Of a stretch of 64,000 nucleotides of DNA, positions 53,894 to 62,670 are shown in pieces. Under the pieces are notes generated by a model that was not told where the DNA came from, made no database searches, and worked only from the letters and a program-made list of their open reading frames with translations. This DNA comes from Chloroflexota bacterium (GTDB lineage: Bacteria > Chloroflexota > Dehalococcoidia > Lucifugimonadales > UBA3495). The stretch's first letter is position 1; each line of letters starts with the position of its first letter. Location: assembly GCA_028875655.1 (NCBI GenBank), contig JAPPCX010000114.1, forward strand, positions 62,001-126,000, in the 5' to 3' direction. The translations under genes were made by a program, and so were the position numbers.

Positions 53894-54952
53894 CTAGACC
53901 GCCGCCGCCAGCCGCCGCACCGTCCCGTTGACGCGGGACAACGCTTCGTCCACGTCGGCGGATGAGACTTGCCGGTGAGTTACCATACGCAGCGACTGTT
54001 CCCGGCTGTGGCTGACCAGCACGCCGTCCTCGCGCAGGGCGGCGATTACCGTTCGGGCCTCTCCCACCTTTTCGCGGTCAACCTCAAAGATGACGATGTT
54101 GGTGTGAATGCTGTCCGGATCCACCGTCAGCCCGTCGATGTTGGCGAGGCCGTTAGCCAGCCGTCGGGCGTTGGCGTGGTCGTCGGCCAACCGCTCAACC
54201 ATCGTGTCCAGGGCCACCAGGCCGGCGGCTGCGAGGACTCCGGCCTGGCGCATTCCGCCGCCCACCATCTTCCTCCACTTGCGCGCCCTGGTGATGAATT
54301 CCTGGGAGCCGCACAGCACGGAACCGACCGGACAGGACAGCGCCTTGGAAAGGCAGAAGCTCACGTCGTCAACGTCCTTGGTCAACTCGGCGGCGGGCAC
54401 TTCTAGGGCTACCGCCGCGTTGAAAATACGCGCGCCGTCTAGGTGAACCGCTGCGCCGGCGGCATGGGCCACCTCAACCACGTCCTTCGTATCTTGCGGC
54501 GTCATCACCCCTCCGCTGCAGCGGTTGTGGGTGTTTTCCAAACAGACCAGGGTGGTTGCCGGGACGTGGATGTTGGAGGCGTCGCGGATGGCGGCCTGCA
54601 CGTCTTCGGGAGCGATGCGTCCGTTGGCGTCGTTGGGAACCAGGCGCACCTGCGCGCCGGACAGCGCCGTGGGGCCGCCGGACTCGTTCCAGAACATGTG
54701 GGCCTCCTGCCCCATGATCATCTCGTCGCCGCGGCTGCACCAGGCCAGCGTGGAGATGAGGTTGCTCATGGTCCCGCTGGCGGTGAGCAGACCGGCCTCT
54801 TGGCCCATCATCTCTGCTGCGCGTTCCTGCAGAGCATTGATCGTGGGGTCCTCGCCGAACACGTCGTCTCCGACTTCGGCCGCAGCCATCGCCCGACGCA
54901 TCTCGTCGGTGGGGTGCGTGATGGTGTCGCTCCGCAGGTCGATAGCAGCCAT
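53894..54952 (-). CDS. ltaE: Low-specificity L-threonine aldolase
   Basis: 352 residues, PLP fold type I. DLRSDTITHPTDEMRRAMAAAEVGDDVFGEDP is the family N-terminus, LTASGTMSNLIS binds PLP phosphate, ENTHNRCSGGV, AVHLDGARIFNAAV with the ring-binding Asp, and the Schiff-base Lys in FCLSKALSCPVGS (about residue 202). It cleaves L-threonine or L-allo-threonine to glycine and acetaldehyde. GAGGAGG lies 4 bases before the ATG. Confidence 0.94.
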   Translation of the reverse strand: MAAIDLRSDTITHPTDEMRRAMAAAEVGDDVFGEDPTINALQERAAEMMGQEAGLLTASGTMSNLISTLAWCSRGDEMIMGQEAHMFWNESGGPTALSGAQVRLVPNDANGRIAPEDVQAAIRDASNIHVPATTLVCLENTHNRCSGGVMTPQDTKDVVEVAHAAGAAVHLDGARIFNAAVALEVPAAELTKDVDDVSFCLSKALSCPVGSVLCGSQEFITRARKWRKMVGGGMRQAGVLAAAGLVALDTMVERLADDHANARRLANGLANIDGLTVDPDSIHTNIVIFEVDREKVGEARTVIAALREDGVLVSHSREQSLRMVTHRQVSSADVDEALSRVNGTVRRLAAAV

Positions 54953-55092
54953 GTCGCCTCCTCGGGGCAGTAGGGTAACTTAGTCGTGGTGGGGGCCATT
55001 CTAGCATCAACTGGCCAGCGACACTACCGGGCCGCTGGCCGGCAAACCTGTTATGATAATTGCGGCGATTCAGACTGAACGGAGGGGCAATC

Positions 55093-55737
55093 ATGCGGCA
55101 AAGCGCGGTCAGCTTCATCACCAAGGGTTTGACCTTGGAGGGCATTATCGCTCTGCCCGACGGCGAAGGCCCCTTTCCCGGCGTGGTGATGTGCCACCCC
55201 CATCCTTTGATGGGCGGCAACATGGACAACAACGTGGTGGTTGCCGTCACCTTCGGCTTGGCCGACGCCGGCATCGCGTCGCTCCGGTTCAACTTCCGTG
55301 GCGTGGGCAACAGCCAGGGCGAGCACGCCAAGGGCGAAAAGGAACATGAAGAGGCCCTCATGGCCATGGAATTCCTCGGCGCGTTGCCCGACGTGGACGA
55401 CGACCGCATCGGCCTCGGTGGCTATTCGTTCAGCACCCGCGTTATCTGCGCGCACAAGCAGCTTTACAAAAAGCCCGGGGCCATTGTCCTGGTCGCTCCC
55501 TCCATCGATGCCATCACCGACAGCCCGTTGCAGCAGGACAAGACCCCTCGCCTGATCATCACCGGCGACCGCGACCGTTTGGTTGCCGCCGAGGGAGTGG
55601 ACGAGCAACTGGCAAAATTCGACCCGCCGGCCGAATACCATGTTGTTGCCGGCGCCGATCACTTTTGGGTTGGCCAAGAGCGCGAAATGGCGGATACCGT
55701 AGTGCAGTTCTTCCTGAGGCATCTCGCCACTCCCTGA
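55093..55737 (+). CDS. Alpha/beta hydrolase (COG2945-like)
   Basis: 214 residues from ATG 55093, GGAGGGG 6 bases upstream. MCHPHPLMGGNMDNNVV forms the oxyanion loop, RFNFRGVGNSQG follows strand 4, the nucleophile elbow is GGYSFST with Ser near 112, acid in ITGDRDR and His in GADHFWVG. These proteins are small esterase/dienelactone-hydrolase relatives. First of a close-packed run with lspA (2-base gap) and rluD. Confidence 0.88.
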   Translation: MRQSAVSFITKGLTLEGIIALPDGEGPFPGVVMCHPHPLMGGNMDNNVVVAVTFGLADAGIASLRFNFRGVGNSQGEHAKGEKEHEEALMAMEFLGALPDVDDDRIGLGGYSFSTRVICAHKQLYKKPGAIVLVAPSIDAITDSPLQQDKTPRLIITGDRDRLVAAEGVDEQLAKFDPPAEYHVVAGADHFWVGQEREMADTVVQFFLRHLATP

Positions 55738-55739
55738 AC

Positions 55740-56372
55740 ATGCTCCGATTCCTCAAAGGCCGCACCCCGATTTACAGGGACTGGACCCTCCTCCAACTCG
55801 CGGCGCTGGCGCTGGCGCTGGACCAGCTCACCAAGTTCGTCGTCCGGCAAACCCTGGAGTGGCATTATTCGTGGCCGGCGACGGGCTTTTTCCGATTTAC
55901 CCACATCCACAATACGGGCAGCGCCTTCGGTCTGTTCCAGGACCAGAATTTGCCGCTGCTCTTTGTATCCCTGGTCGGCGTCGTCGTCCTGGCCTGCATC
56001 TACCAGAGCCAGGAACGGCCTACCCGTCTGCTTCGCTTCAGCATTGCCCTGATGCTGGGCGGCGCGCTGGGTAACCTTATCGACCGGATCCACCAGGGGC
56101 ACGTTACGGACTTTATCGACGTTGGGCCTTGGCCGGTTTTCAACCTCGCTGATTCCGCCATTGTCGTCGGCCTGGTCATGATGGGCTGGCTGCTGGTGAT
56201 GCAGCGGGATCAATCCGTTACGGCCGGAACATCGCCCGCCGCCATGGCGGACGACGCGACCTGCCCGCTCTGCGATGGCCTCATGATTTCGTTGCCCAAC
56301 GGGGCGCGGTGCGCCGATTGTGGTGTGCGCGAGCGCATTCTAGCCCGTCATAATCAGGACTTGCCGGATTAG
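55740..56372 (+). CDS. lspA: Lipoprotein signal peptidase with C-terminal zinc ribbon
   Basis: 210 residues; usual LspA is about 160. Four helices, LDQLTKFVVRQTL near residue 28, HIHNTGSAFGLF at 55-66, and the catalytic aspartates Asp124 (HVTDFIDV) and Asp138 (FNLADS) are present. It removes signal peptides of the many lipoproteins seen here. After residue 160 a cytoplasmic tail carries CPLC (175, 178) and CADC (191, 194), a zinc-ribbon addition not part of LspA. Starts 2 bases after the hydrolase stop. Confidence 0.93.
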   Translation: MLRFLKGRTPIYRDWTLLQLAALALALDQLTKFVVRQTLEWHYSWPATGFFRFTHIHNTGSAFGLFQDQNLPLLFVSLVGVVVLACIYQSQERPTRLLRFSIALMLGGALGNLIDRIHQGHVTDFIDVGPWPVFNLADSAIVVGLVMMGWLLVMQRDQSVTAGTSPAAMADDATCPLCDGLMISLPNGARCADCGVRERILARHNQDLPD

Positions 56373-56386
56373 AGGATTTTCAGGAT

Positions 56387-57325
56387 TTGGGCGGCGACCG
56401 GTACGAGTTCATTGTCGGGGATATTCCGCAGTCCTCCCGCCTGGACGCCTGGCTGGCCGGACAACCGGAATTGGCCGAGGCCGGCCTGTCGCGCAGCCGC
56501 TTGCAGTCGCTGGCCGTTGACGGCAGCATAACCGTCAACGGAGCGTCCGCCCGTCCCTCTCAACGCCTGCGCCCTGGTGATGTCGTCATAGCCTGCGTCC
56601 CGCCGGCCCGGCCGCCGGAAGACTTGATCCCGCAGGACATTCCCCTGTCGGTGGTCTATGAGGATGGCGACGTTGTCGTGGTGGACAAGCCGGCCGGGCT
56701 GCCGGTGCATCCCGGGCCGGGCCACCCGGACGGCACGTTGGTCAACGCCCTGCTGGCGCAGTGTCCCGAGATTGGCCAAGAATCCGGCGGCGGAATTGGG
56801 GGCGAGCTTCGACCCGGCATCGTGCACCGGCTTGATATGGACACGTCCGGCCTGCTGGTGGTGGCCAAGACCCAACTCGCGCATCAGAAACTCACCGAGC
56901 AGATGAAGCGCCGGCAGATTCTCAAGGAATACGCGGCCGTCGCAGTGGGACTGGTCACGCCGGATTCGGGCGTCATCGACGCGCCCATCGGTAGGGATCC
57001 ACGCCACCGGCAGCGTATGGCGGTCACCGCAGGAGGCCGCGTCGCCCGCACGCGCTACGAGACACAAGAAGAACTACCGGGGAATACTCTGCTGGCAGTG
57101 CGACTGGAGACAGGTCGAACCCACCAGATACGGGTCCATCTGGCGTACCTGGGCTATCCGGTTCTGGGGGATGACGTGTACGGCAAGCCCAGCCCGCTGC
57201 TTGACCGCCAGTTCCTCCATGCCGCGCGGCTGGGATTCCGGCATCCCACTACGGACCGGTGGATGGAACATTGGGCCGAGCTGCCGGCAGACTTGGCGGA
57301 GGTTCTGGCTCTGTTGCGGAGATAA
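56387..57325 (+). CDS. RluD-family 23S rRNA pseudouridine synthase
   Basis: 312 residues from TTG 56387. S4-like RNA-binding domain (SRLDAWLAGQPELAEAGLSR, about 17-36), then the RluA/RluD catalytic loop IVHRLDMDTSGLLVVAK with Asp near 148, and the C-terminal ETGRTHQIRVHLAYLGYPVLGDDVYG. RluD modifies helix 69 of 23S rRNA; the family also includes RluC, so exact sites are open. The stretch before the start contains GGATT repeats, which makes the start uncertain. Confidence 0.92.
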   Translation: MGGDRYEFIVGDIPQSSRLDAWLAGQPELAEAGLSRSRLQSLAVDGSITVNGASARPSQRLRPGDVVIACVPPARPPEDLIPQDIPLSVVYEDGDVVVVDKPAGLPVHPGPGHPDGTLVNALLAQCPEIGQESGGGIGGELRPGIVHRLDMDTSGLLVVAKTQLAHQKLTEQMKRRQILKEYAAVAVGLVTPDSGVIDAPIGRDPRHRQRMAVTAGGRVARTRYETQEELPGNTLLAVRLETGRTHQIRVHLAYLGYPVLGDDVYGKPSPLLDRQFLHAARLGFRHPTTDRWMEHWAELPADLAEVLALLRR

Positions 57326-57602
57326 GGGCCGGTACTGCAACCCACGATCCCGTCGCAAGGTCCGCCTCCGGCGAGTCACCATCCAGTGACACCTCCCCCT
57401 TGCCCTAACCCTCTACCCATCCGTACCATTTAACTATCTAACCACCCGTCCCTCGCTCATGGTGATCCAGTCGAACCATCACCCCCAAACTCTCTCAAGT
57501 GCCCGCCAAAACCACCGATATCACCCCCATTACGCTCCCATCATCCGCCTACGCCCTACTCAAACGAACGGAAATGAGCGGAAATAAGCGCGAAATCCCA
57601 TA
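57326..57602. other. Pyrimidine-rich intergenic stretch without a gene
   Basis: The plus strand is strongly C-rich (many CCC runs, few G) between rluD and the repeat at 57603. I find no start-codon-supported frame, RNA gene or terminator stem. It differs in composition from surrounding genes. Confidence 0.5.
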
Positions 57603-57638
57603 ATCCCGTCCATCCTGTTCATCCCGTTTATCCCTGTA
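57603..57638 (+). repeat. Four tandem 9-bp units ATCC(C/T)GTxx
   Basis: Units ATCCCGTCC, ATCCTGTTC, ATCCCGTTT and ATCCCTGTA follow one another exactly, preceded by a partial unit at 57595. They lie 24 bases before the start of the 117-residue protein gene. In opposite sense, GGATT repeats precede rluD near 56365-56388. Confidence 0.75.
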
Positions 57639-57662
57639 AATTCTCCCTTCCGAGGTAATCCC

Positions 57663-58016
57663 ATGACCATCTCCGAACTCCGCCGCCGCGTCAACGCCCT
57701 CAAGCGCAAGTTCGCCGCCGAACTCGCCATCATCAAGCTCCGCCGCCTCGCCCAAGCCGTCAGCAACGACTGGGACCCCAACGAACCTCCCGAGCCCCAC
57801 GACGTCATCCAGCGTGTCGCCAAAGCCGGCTTCCGCCTCTCTACCTTCATGCGACTGCGCCGTTATCTTGACAACACCATACGTCAGGGTGATGTACCCG
57901 AGCCTGAGTGCATCGTCCTCGACCTGCTGCCCTGGGCCGGCAAGGACCGCTACCGCGCATTCTTCCGCTGCGAACTTCCGCCTCAGCCCTCTGGTCACCC
58001 GCTTTTGCCCGTCTAG
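57663..58016 (+). CDS. Conserved-looking 117-residue protein of unknown function
   Basis: Basic N-terminus ([27 protein letters not shown], amphipathic helix), then [21 protein letters not shown] and [18 protein letters not shown]. No helices for membranes, no cysteines to hold metals. GAGG 8 bases before the ATG. Codon use fits the neighbours. I do not recognise a family. It may be a small nucleic-acid-binding protein (guess). The repeat immediately upstream suggests a mobile or multi-copy context. Confidence 0.6.
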   Translation: MTISELRRRVNALKRKFAAELAIIKLRRLAQAVSNDWDPNEPPEPHDVIQRVAKAGFRLSTFMRLRRYLDNTIRQGDVPEPECIVLDLLPWAGKDRYRAFFRCELPPQPSGHPLLPV

Positions 58017-58076
58017 ACTGACAATCGAAAAGCCCTCCGAGACCCTCCCCCCGGGGAGAGCCGATAAATGGTGCGC

Positions 58077-58082
58077 TATAAT
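58077..58082 (+). promoter_or_regulatory. -10 element (TATAAT) for glnS
   Basis: Perfect TATAAT 50 bases before the glnS ATG. No clear -35 box. No T-box or other leader structure is visible in the short leader. Confidence 0.45.
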
Positions 58083-58131
58083 CAACTGGTGGACTGCTTT
58101 AGCAGCGAATCTCAATGTCAAGCGACGGAAA

Positions 58132-59838
58132 ATGAGCGATAGCCAATCTACGCCCGCCGGGGACAATCCCACCGATTTCATCCGCAGCATCATCACCGAA
58201 GACCAGGCGTCCGGCGCCTATGGCGGCCGGGTGGTTACCCGCTTTCCACCTGAGCCGAACGGCTACCTTCACATCGGGCATGCCAAGTCCATCTGCCTCA
58301 ATTTCGGCGTGGGCGAGCAGTATCCCGGCGCTCGCTGCCACATGCGGTTCGACGACACCAACCCCACGCGCGAAGATATCGAATACGTCGAGTCCATACT
58401 GGCTGACGTCAAGTGGTTGGGATTCGACTGGGGCGAGCACCTGTATTACGCGTCGGATTACTTTGAGCAGTTGTACCAGTACGCCGAGCAACTCATCCTC
58501 GACGGCAATGCCTACGTTGACGGCCTGACCGCCGACGAAATGCGCAAGTATCGCGGCACGCTGACGGAACCCGGACGCGAGAGCCCCGACCGGAATCGTT
58601 CCACCGAGGAAAGCCTGGACCTGTTCCGCCGGATGCGGGCCGGCGAGTTCGCCGATGGCGAATACGTGCTGCGGGCCAAAATCGACATGGCGTCGCCCAA
58701 CGTGAACATGCGCGACCCGGTGCTCTACCGGATTCGCCACGCCGAACACCACCGCACCGGCGACGACTGGTGCATCTACCCCATGTACGACTACGCTCAC
58801 TCGCTGTCCGACTCCATTGAGGGCATCACTCACTCGCTATGCACTCTGGAGTTTGAGGACCACCGCCCGCTGTACGATTGGTGCCAGGAAGTCCTGGGCA
58901 TCTACCGTAGCCGTCAAATCGAGTTCGCCCGCCTGAATTTGACCCACACGGTGATGAGCAAACGGATGCTGCGGCGACTGGTGGAAGACAACTACGTGGC
59001 GGGCTGGGACGACCCGCGCATGCCCACCATCAGTGCCCTGCGCCGCCGGGGCTATACGCCCGAATCCATCCGCGACATGTGCGACCGGGTCGGCGTCGCC
59101 CGGCGCAACACCGTAACCGAACTGGCGCTGCTGGAACATTGCCTGCGCGATGACCTGAATCGTCGGGCCCAGCGGCGTATGACCGTCCTTGATCCGCTGA
59201 AAGTGGTGATTACCAACTACCCGGAGCAGCAGAGCGAAGAATTCGAGGCCGTCAACAACCCCGAAGATGACAGCATGGGCGCCCGCAGCGTGCCTTTCGG
59301 GCGCGAGATTTACATCGAGCGGGACGATTTCATGGAAAACCCGCCGCGACGGTTCTACCGGCTGGCGCCGGGCCAGGAAGTCCGGCTGCGCTATGCCTGC
59401 CTGATTACCTGTACCGACGTAGTGAAGGACGCACACGGTAACGTCACCGAAGTGCATTGCGCCTACGACCCCGACAGCAGGGGCGGCAACGCCCCCGACG
59501 GGCGACGGGTACGCGGCACGATCCATTGGGTTTCGGCTGCCCACGCCGTGCCGTTGGAGGTACGGCTGTACGACAACCTGTTCAGCGATCCCGACCCGGC
59601 CGGCGCTGCGGCCGGCTCCGGCGACGATTTCGTGGACCTCATCAACTCCGACTCGCTCCAAGTGGTAACCGCCATGGCGGAACCGGCCCTCTCCAAAGCT
59701 GAACCGGGCGAGCGCTACCAGTTCGAACGGCTTGGTTACTTCTGCGCCGACCCCGATTCGCAGCCTGGAAAGCCGGTGTTCAACCGCACCACCACCCTGC
59801 GGGACAGCTGGGCCCGCATCAGCCGACAGCAGGGATGA
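58132..59838 (+). CDS. glnS: Glutamine--tRNA ligase
   Basis: 568 residues from ATG 58132. Class I synthetase: [18 protein letters not shown] with the HIGH motif (about residues 36-53), [15 protein letters not shown], and the KMSKS equivalent VMSKRML (about 281). The C-terminal double beta-barrel anticodon domain follows ([24 protein letters not shown]). It charges tRNA-Gln directly; many bacteria lack this enzyme and use Glu-tRNA(Gln) amidation instead. Next to gltX on the same strand. Confidence 0.95.
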   Translation: MSDSQSTPAGDNPTDFIRSIITEDQASGAYGGRVVTRFPPEPNGYLHIGHAKSICLNFGVGEQYPGARCHMRFDDTNPTREDIEYVESILADVKWLGFDWGEHLYYASDYFEQLYQYAEQLILDGNAYVDGLTADEMRKYRGTLTEPGRESPDRNRSTEESLDLFRRMRAGEFADGEYVLRAKIDMASPNVNMRDPVLYRIRHAEHHRTGDDWCIYPMYDYAHSLSDSIEGITHSLCTLEFEDHRPLYDWCQEVLGIYRSRQIEFARLNLTHTVMSKRMLRRLVEDNYVAGWDDPRMPTISALRRRGYTPESIRDMCDRVGVARRNTVTELALLEHCLRDDLNRRAQRRMTVLDPLKVVITNYPEQQSEEFEAVNNPEDDSMGARSVPFGREIYIERDDFMENPPRRFYRLAPGQEVRLRYACLITCTDVVKDAHGNVTEVHCAYDPDSRGGNAPDGRRVRGTIHWVSAAHAVPLEVRLYDNLFSDPDPAGAAAGSGDDFVDLINSDSLQVVTAMAEPALSKAEPGERYQFERLGYFCADPDSQPGKPVFNRTTTLRDSWARISRQQG

Positions 59839-59930
59839 CGAAGTAGCTACAATCCTGTAACGTTGATGACCCCGCGATTCACGGCGCGCTGCTCATTGTC
59901 CGGAATCGTGGCTTGAGGAGGCCATCCACC

Positions 59931-61403
59931 ATGCCCGACACCGTCCGCGTTCGCTACGCGCCCAGCCCTACCGGGAATCCGCACATCGGCAACATCCGCA
60001 CCGCGATGTTCAACTGGCTGTTCGCTCGCCGACACGGGGGGCAGTTCGTCGTGCGGGTGGAGGACACCGACCAGGGCCGCATCACCGAGGGCGCGGTGGA
60101 CCATATCCTCGACGGCCTGGAGTGGCTGGGGATCGATTGGGACGAAGGCCCCCGAGTGGGCGGTCCCTATGGGCCTTATTTCCAATCCGAGCGGTTGGAA
60201 CGCTACAACGCCGCCGCCGACAAGTTGCTGGCTTCCGGGAACGCCTACCGCTGTTACTGTTCGCCGGAGCGCGTGGCCGAGCTGCGCAAGGAACAGGCCC
60301 GCAACAAACAGCGGCAGGGATACGACAGCCATTGCCGGCATCTTTCCGGTGAGGAGCGTGAAGCCAACGAAACGGCCGGTTTGCCGTCAGTCGTGCGGTT
60401 CGCCATGCCGCAATCCGGCGTAACGTCGGTGGAGGACGAGATACGTGGGCACGTGGAATGGCAGAACGAGTTGACCGACGACTTCGTGCTGGTCAAGACG
60501 GACGGTTTCCCCACCTATCACATGGCAGTGGTCGTGGACGATCACGCCATGGCGATCAGCCATGTGCTGAGGGCGGAGGAATGGCTGCCCAGCACGCCGC
60601 GCCACGTGCAATTGTACCGTGCGCTGGAACTCCCGATGCCGCAGTTTGGGCATCTGCCCATGATCCTGGGGTCGGACCGGGCCAAGCTGTCGAAGCGGCA
60701 CGGCGCGACCTCGCTGATGGAATACCGGGACGACGGGTTTTTGCCGGAAGCGTTGATCAACTTCATGGTGCTGCTCGGCTGGTCGCTGGATGGCGAAACG
60801 GAAGTTATGAGCGTTGATACCATCAGGGATCATTTCACGCTGGAGCGGGTGGGCAAGCCGGCGGCCATCTTTGACTTGGACAAGCTGCAATGGATGAACG
60901 GCGTGTACATCCGCTTGGCGGATACGGACGACCTGGCCGACCGCGTGTTGCCATTCTTGGAGCGCGCCTATCCCGACCACCTGCTTCCAATCAACCAGGA
61001 CTACCTGCTGCGTATCATGCCGCTGGTGCAGCAACGATTAAAGACGCTGGCCGATGCTCCCGATATGCTTTCGTACTTCTTCGAGGATACCCTCCAGTAC
61101 GAACCTGAAGGCGTCGTGCAGCGAGGGATGAACGTTCCCGGCACGCTGGCCGCGCTGCAACGCGCTGAGGCCGACCTCTCCCGGGTTGCAGAGGATGATT
61201 TCCACCATGAAGACCTGGAATCCCTGTTGCGAGCCACCGGCCAGGAGTTGGAACTGTCGGGCCGTCAATTTTTCGGCGCGCTGCGTACCGCCATCACCGG
61301 ACGCACCGCAACCCCGCCCCTTTTCGAGATGATGGAAGTGATGGGGCGGGATAGAGTTGTCCAGCGACTGGCCGCGGCGGTGGCAAAACTCTCGGCCCTC
61401 TAG
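59931..61403 (+). CDS. gltX: Glutamate--tRNA ligase
   Basis: 490 residues from ATG 59931 with GAGGAGG 8 bases upstream. RYAPSPTGNPHIGNIRTA holds the HIGH-type motif, RVEDTDQGRITE, and KLSKRHGATSLMEY the KMSKS-type loop (about residue 250). The C-terminal alpha-helical anticodon-binding domain is complete. It charges tRNA-Glu; with glnS present it is expected to be discriminating. Ends in a 4-base overlap with the convergent channel gene. Confidence 0.96.
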   Translation: MPDTVRVRYAPSPTGNPHIGNIRTAMFNWLFARRHGGQFVVRVEDTDQGRITEGAVDHILDGLEWLGIDWDEGPRVGGPYGPYFQSERLERYNAAADKLLASGNAYRCYCSPERVAELRKEQARNKQRQGYDSHCRHLSGEEREANETAGLPSVVRFAMPQSGVTSVEDEIRGHVEWQNELTDDFVLVKTDGFPTYHMAVVVDDHAMAISHVLRAEEWLPSTPRHVQLYRALELPMPQFGHLPMILGSDRAKLSKRHGATSLMEYRDDGFLPEALINFMVLLGWSLDGETEVMSVDTIRDHFTLERVGKPAAIFDLDKLQWMNGVYIRLADTDDLADRVLPFLERAYPDHLLPINQDYLLRIMPLVQQRLKTLADAPDMLSYFFEDTLQYEPEGVVQRGMNVPGTLAALQRAEADLSRVAEDDFHHEDLESLLRATGQELELSGRQFFGALRTAITGRTATPPLFEMMEVMGRDRVVQRLAAAVAKLSAL

Positions 61404-62341
61404 CCGGTGTTGGGGCGCTCACCTTCCGGATTCGCCGGCATTGGCTGGCCGCAGTGCGGACAGATGTCGCCGTCCGCTGGAGGAACGTTCCGGCGCACAA
61501 CCCGGTTCGGGTAGGCCGCGTCGGCCTCCATCAAACCCGCGCTAAGAATCCCCGCTGGCAAGGCAAACAGGCCAATACCCAGCACGGCAATCACAGCGGC
61601 AAGGACGCGGCCGGGCCCGGTGACCGGCACCGTATCCCCGTAGCCGACGGTGGTAAGCGTTACCACGCTCCACCACATCGCGGCCGGAATGCTGGGGAAA
61701 ACGTCCGGCTGGGCCCGCGTTTCCGCAAAGTACATCAACGCCGCGGCAACCACCAGCGCCAACAGCAGCCCTGCCACAGTGGTGAGCAGTTGGCTGCTTT
61801 TCAGGCGCAACGCCATCCCCAGCCTGCGGGCCGCCGGAAAATACCGGGCCAGCTTCGCGGTGCGCGTGATCAGGCGAACCGTCAGCAGGAAGGACAGGCT
61901 TGGGCCCGTGCCGTTGGTCAACAGGACTATCACGGCTATGGCTGACGGGGCCAGCGCGGTAGCGTCCACCAGGGCGTTGGGGGAGCGAACGTAACGCCAG
62001 CGCTGGCTCCAGTCCGATGCGTTGCCGTCGCTATTGGCCTCGGGGGCGGCCCAGAATCGCAGCGCGTACTCGATGAGAAATATGGCGACGGTGCAGTATT
62101 CGATCAGGTGGAAACCCTCCGCGAACGAGGCGGCGAACCTGGGGACCGTCCAGAGGATCAGAGAAGCTGAATTGAGAAAGATTACCGCGACCAGCCCCAT
62201 TTCCACCAGGAAGGCCGGATTAACGTTCCCCGGCCTCAGCGTCTGGTACCCGGAACCGGCGACTGTAGGCTCCAGCAGGGAATATAGGCGCCGGCGAAGC
62301 GTCGGCCGGGTGGTTCGCTCAATGGGTTCCATGTTGCTCAT
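61400..62341 (-). CDS. Voltage-gated-type ion channel (potassium channel) with C-terminal Cys pair
   Basis: 313 residues. Six helices; S4-like segment RLITRTAKLARYFPAARR with Arg/Lys spacing (about residues 150-167), pore loop VVTLTTVGYGDTVPVTG with the K+ selectivity filter TVGYGD (about 238-243), and S6 ending in GLFALPAGILSAGL. The C-terminus has CPHCGQP, half of a zinc ribbon, so metal binding would need a second subunit. It forms tetramers for K+ flux. ATG 62341; Met at 62332 is an alternative. Confidence 0.9.
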   Translation of the reverse strand: MSNMEPIERTTRPTLRRRLYSLLEPTVAGSGYQTLRPGNVNPAFLVEMGLVAVIFLNSASLILWTVPRFAASFAEGFHLIEYCTVAIFLIEYALRFWAAPEANSDGNASDWSQRWRYVRSPNALVDATALAPSAIAVIVLLTNGTGPSLSFLLTVRLITRTAKLARYFPAARRLGMALRLKSSQLLTTVAGLLLALVVAAALMYFAETRAQPDVFPSIPAAMWWSVVTLTTVGYGDTVPVTGPGRVLAAVIAVLGIGLFALPAGILSAGLMEADAAYPNRVVRRNVPPADGDICPHCGQPMPANPEGERPNTG

Positions 62342-62670
62342 ATTATCAGCGCCAACTGGTCTGCAGTCGGACAGCCTATCCGGATCTTCCAGTCATGGAG
62401 GTATAAGTAAGCCGGGTTGCGATGATGGTAAAAATTCAAAAATTTTCCGTAAAAAAGCCAAATTTAGTATTGACTGCGCTTGCTTGGCGGGATGTACAGT
62501 ATAGGCGGCCCGAAATCGGGTCAACCACATGATAACTAAGATTCTTGGCGTAGTTCCGGTATGAGTCAGCCTCTGAACGTCTCATGCCGGGCATCCCAGC
62601 GATAGCAGGTGCAAACTTGCGACGAGTGGGGCGGACGGGCGGGCTGGAAGCTGATAGGGAAGGAAGTGCA
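62342..62670. other. 329-bp intergenic region with a promoter and AT-rich core
   Basis: It separates divergent genes. The part around 62430-62470 is AT-rich, unlike its surroundings. I see no small gene with a good ribosome site and no RNA gene. The only feature found is the promoter at 62470. Confidence 0.5.
62470..62500 (+). promoter_or_regulatory. Probable promoter of the MBL-fold hydrolase gene
   Basis: TTGACT (62470-62475), 19-base spacer, TACAGT (62495-62500); the leader would be about 165 bases. Confidence 0.4.

Noticed and set aside
58017-58131. T-box or other tRNA-responsive leader before glnS
   Set aside because: The leader after the -10 box is about 45 bases, with no specifier stem or antiterminator pairing.
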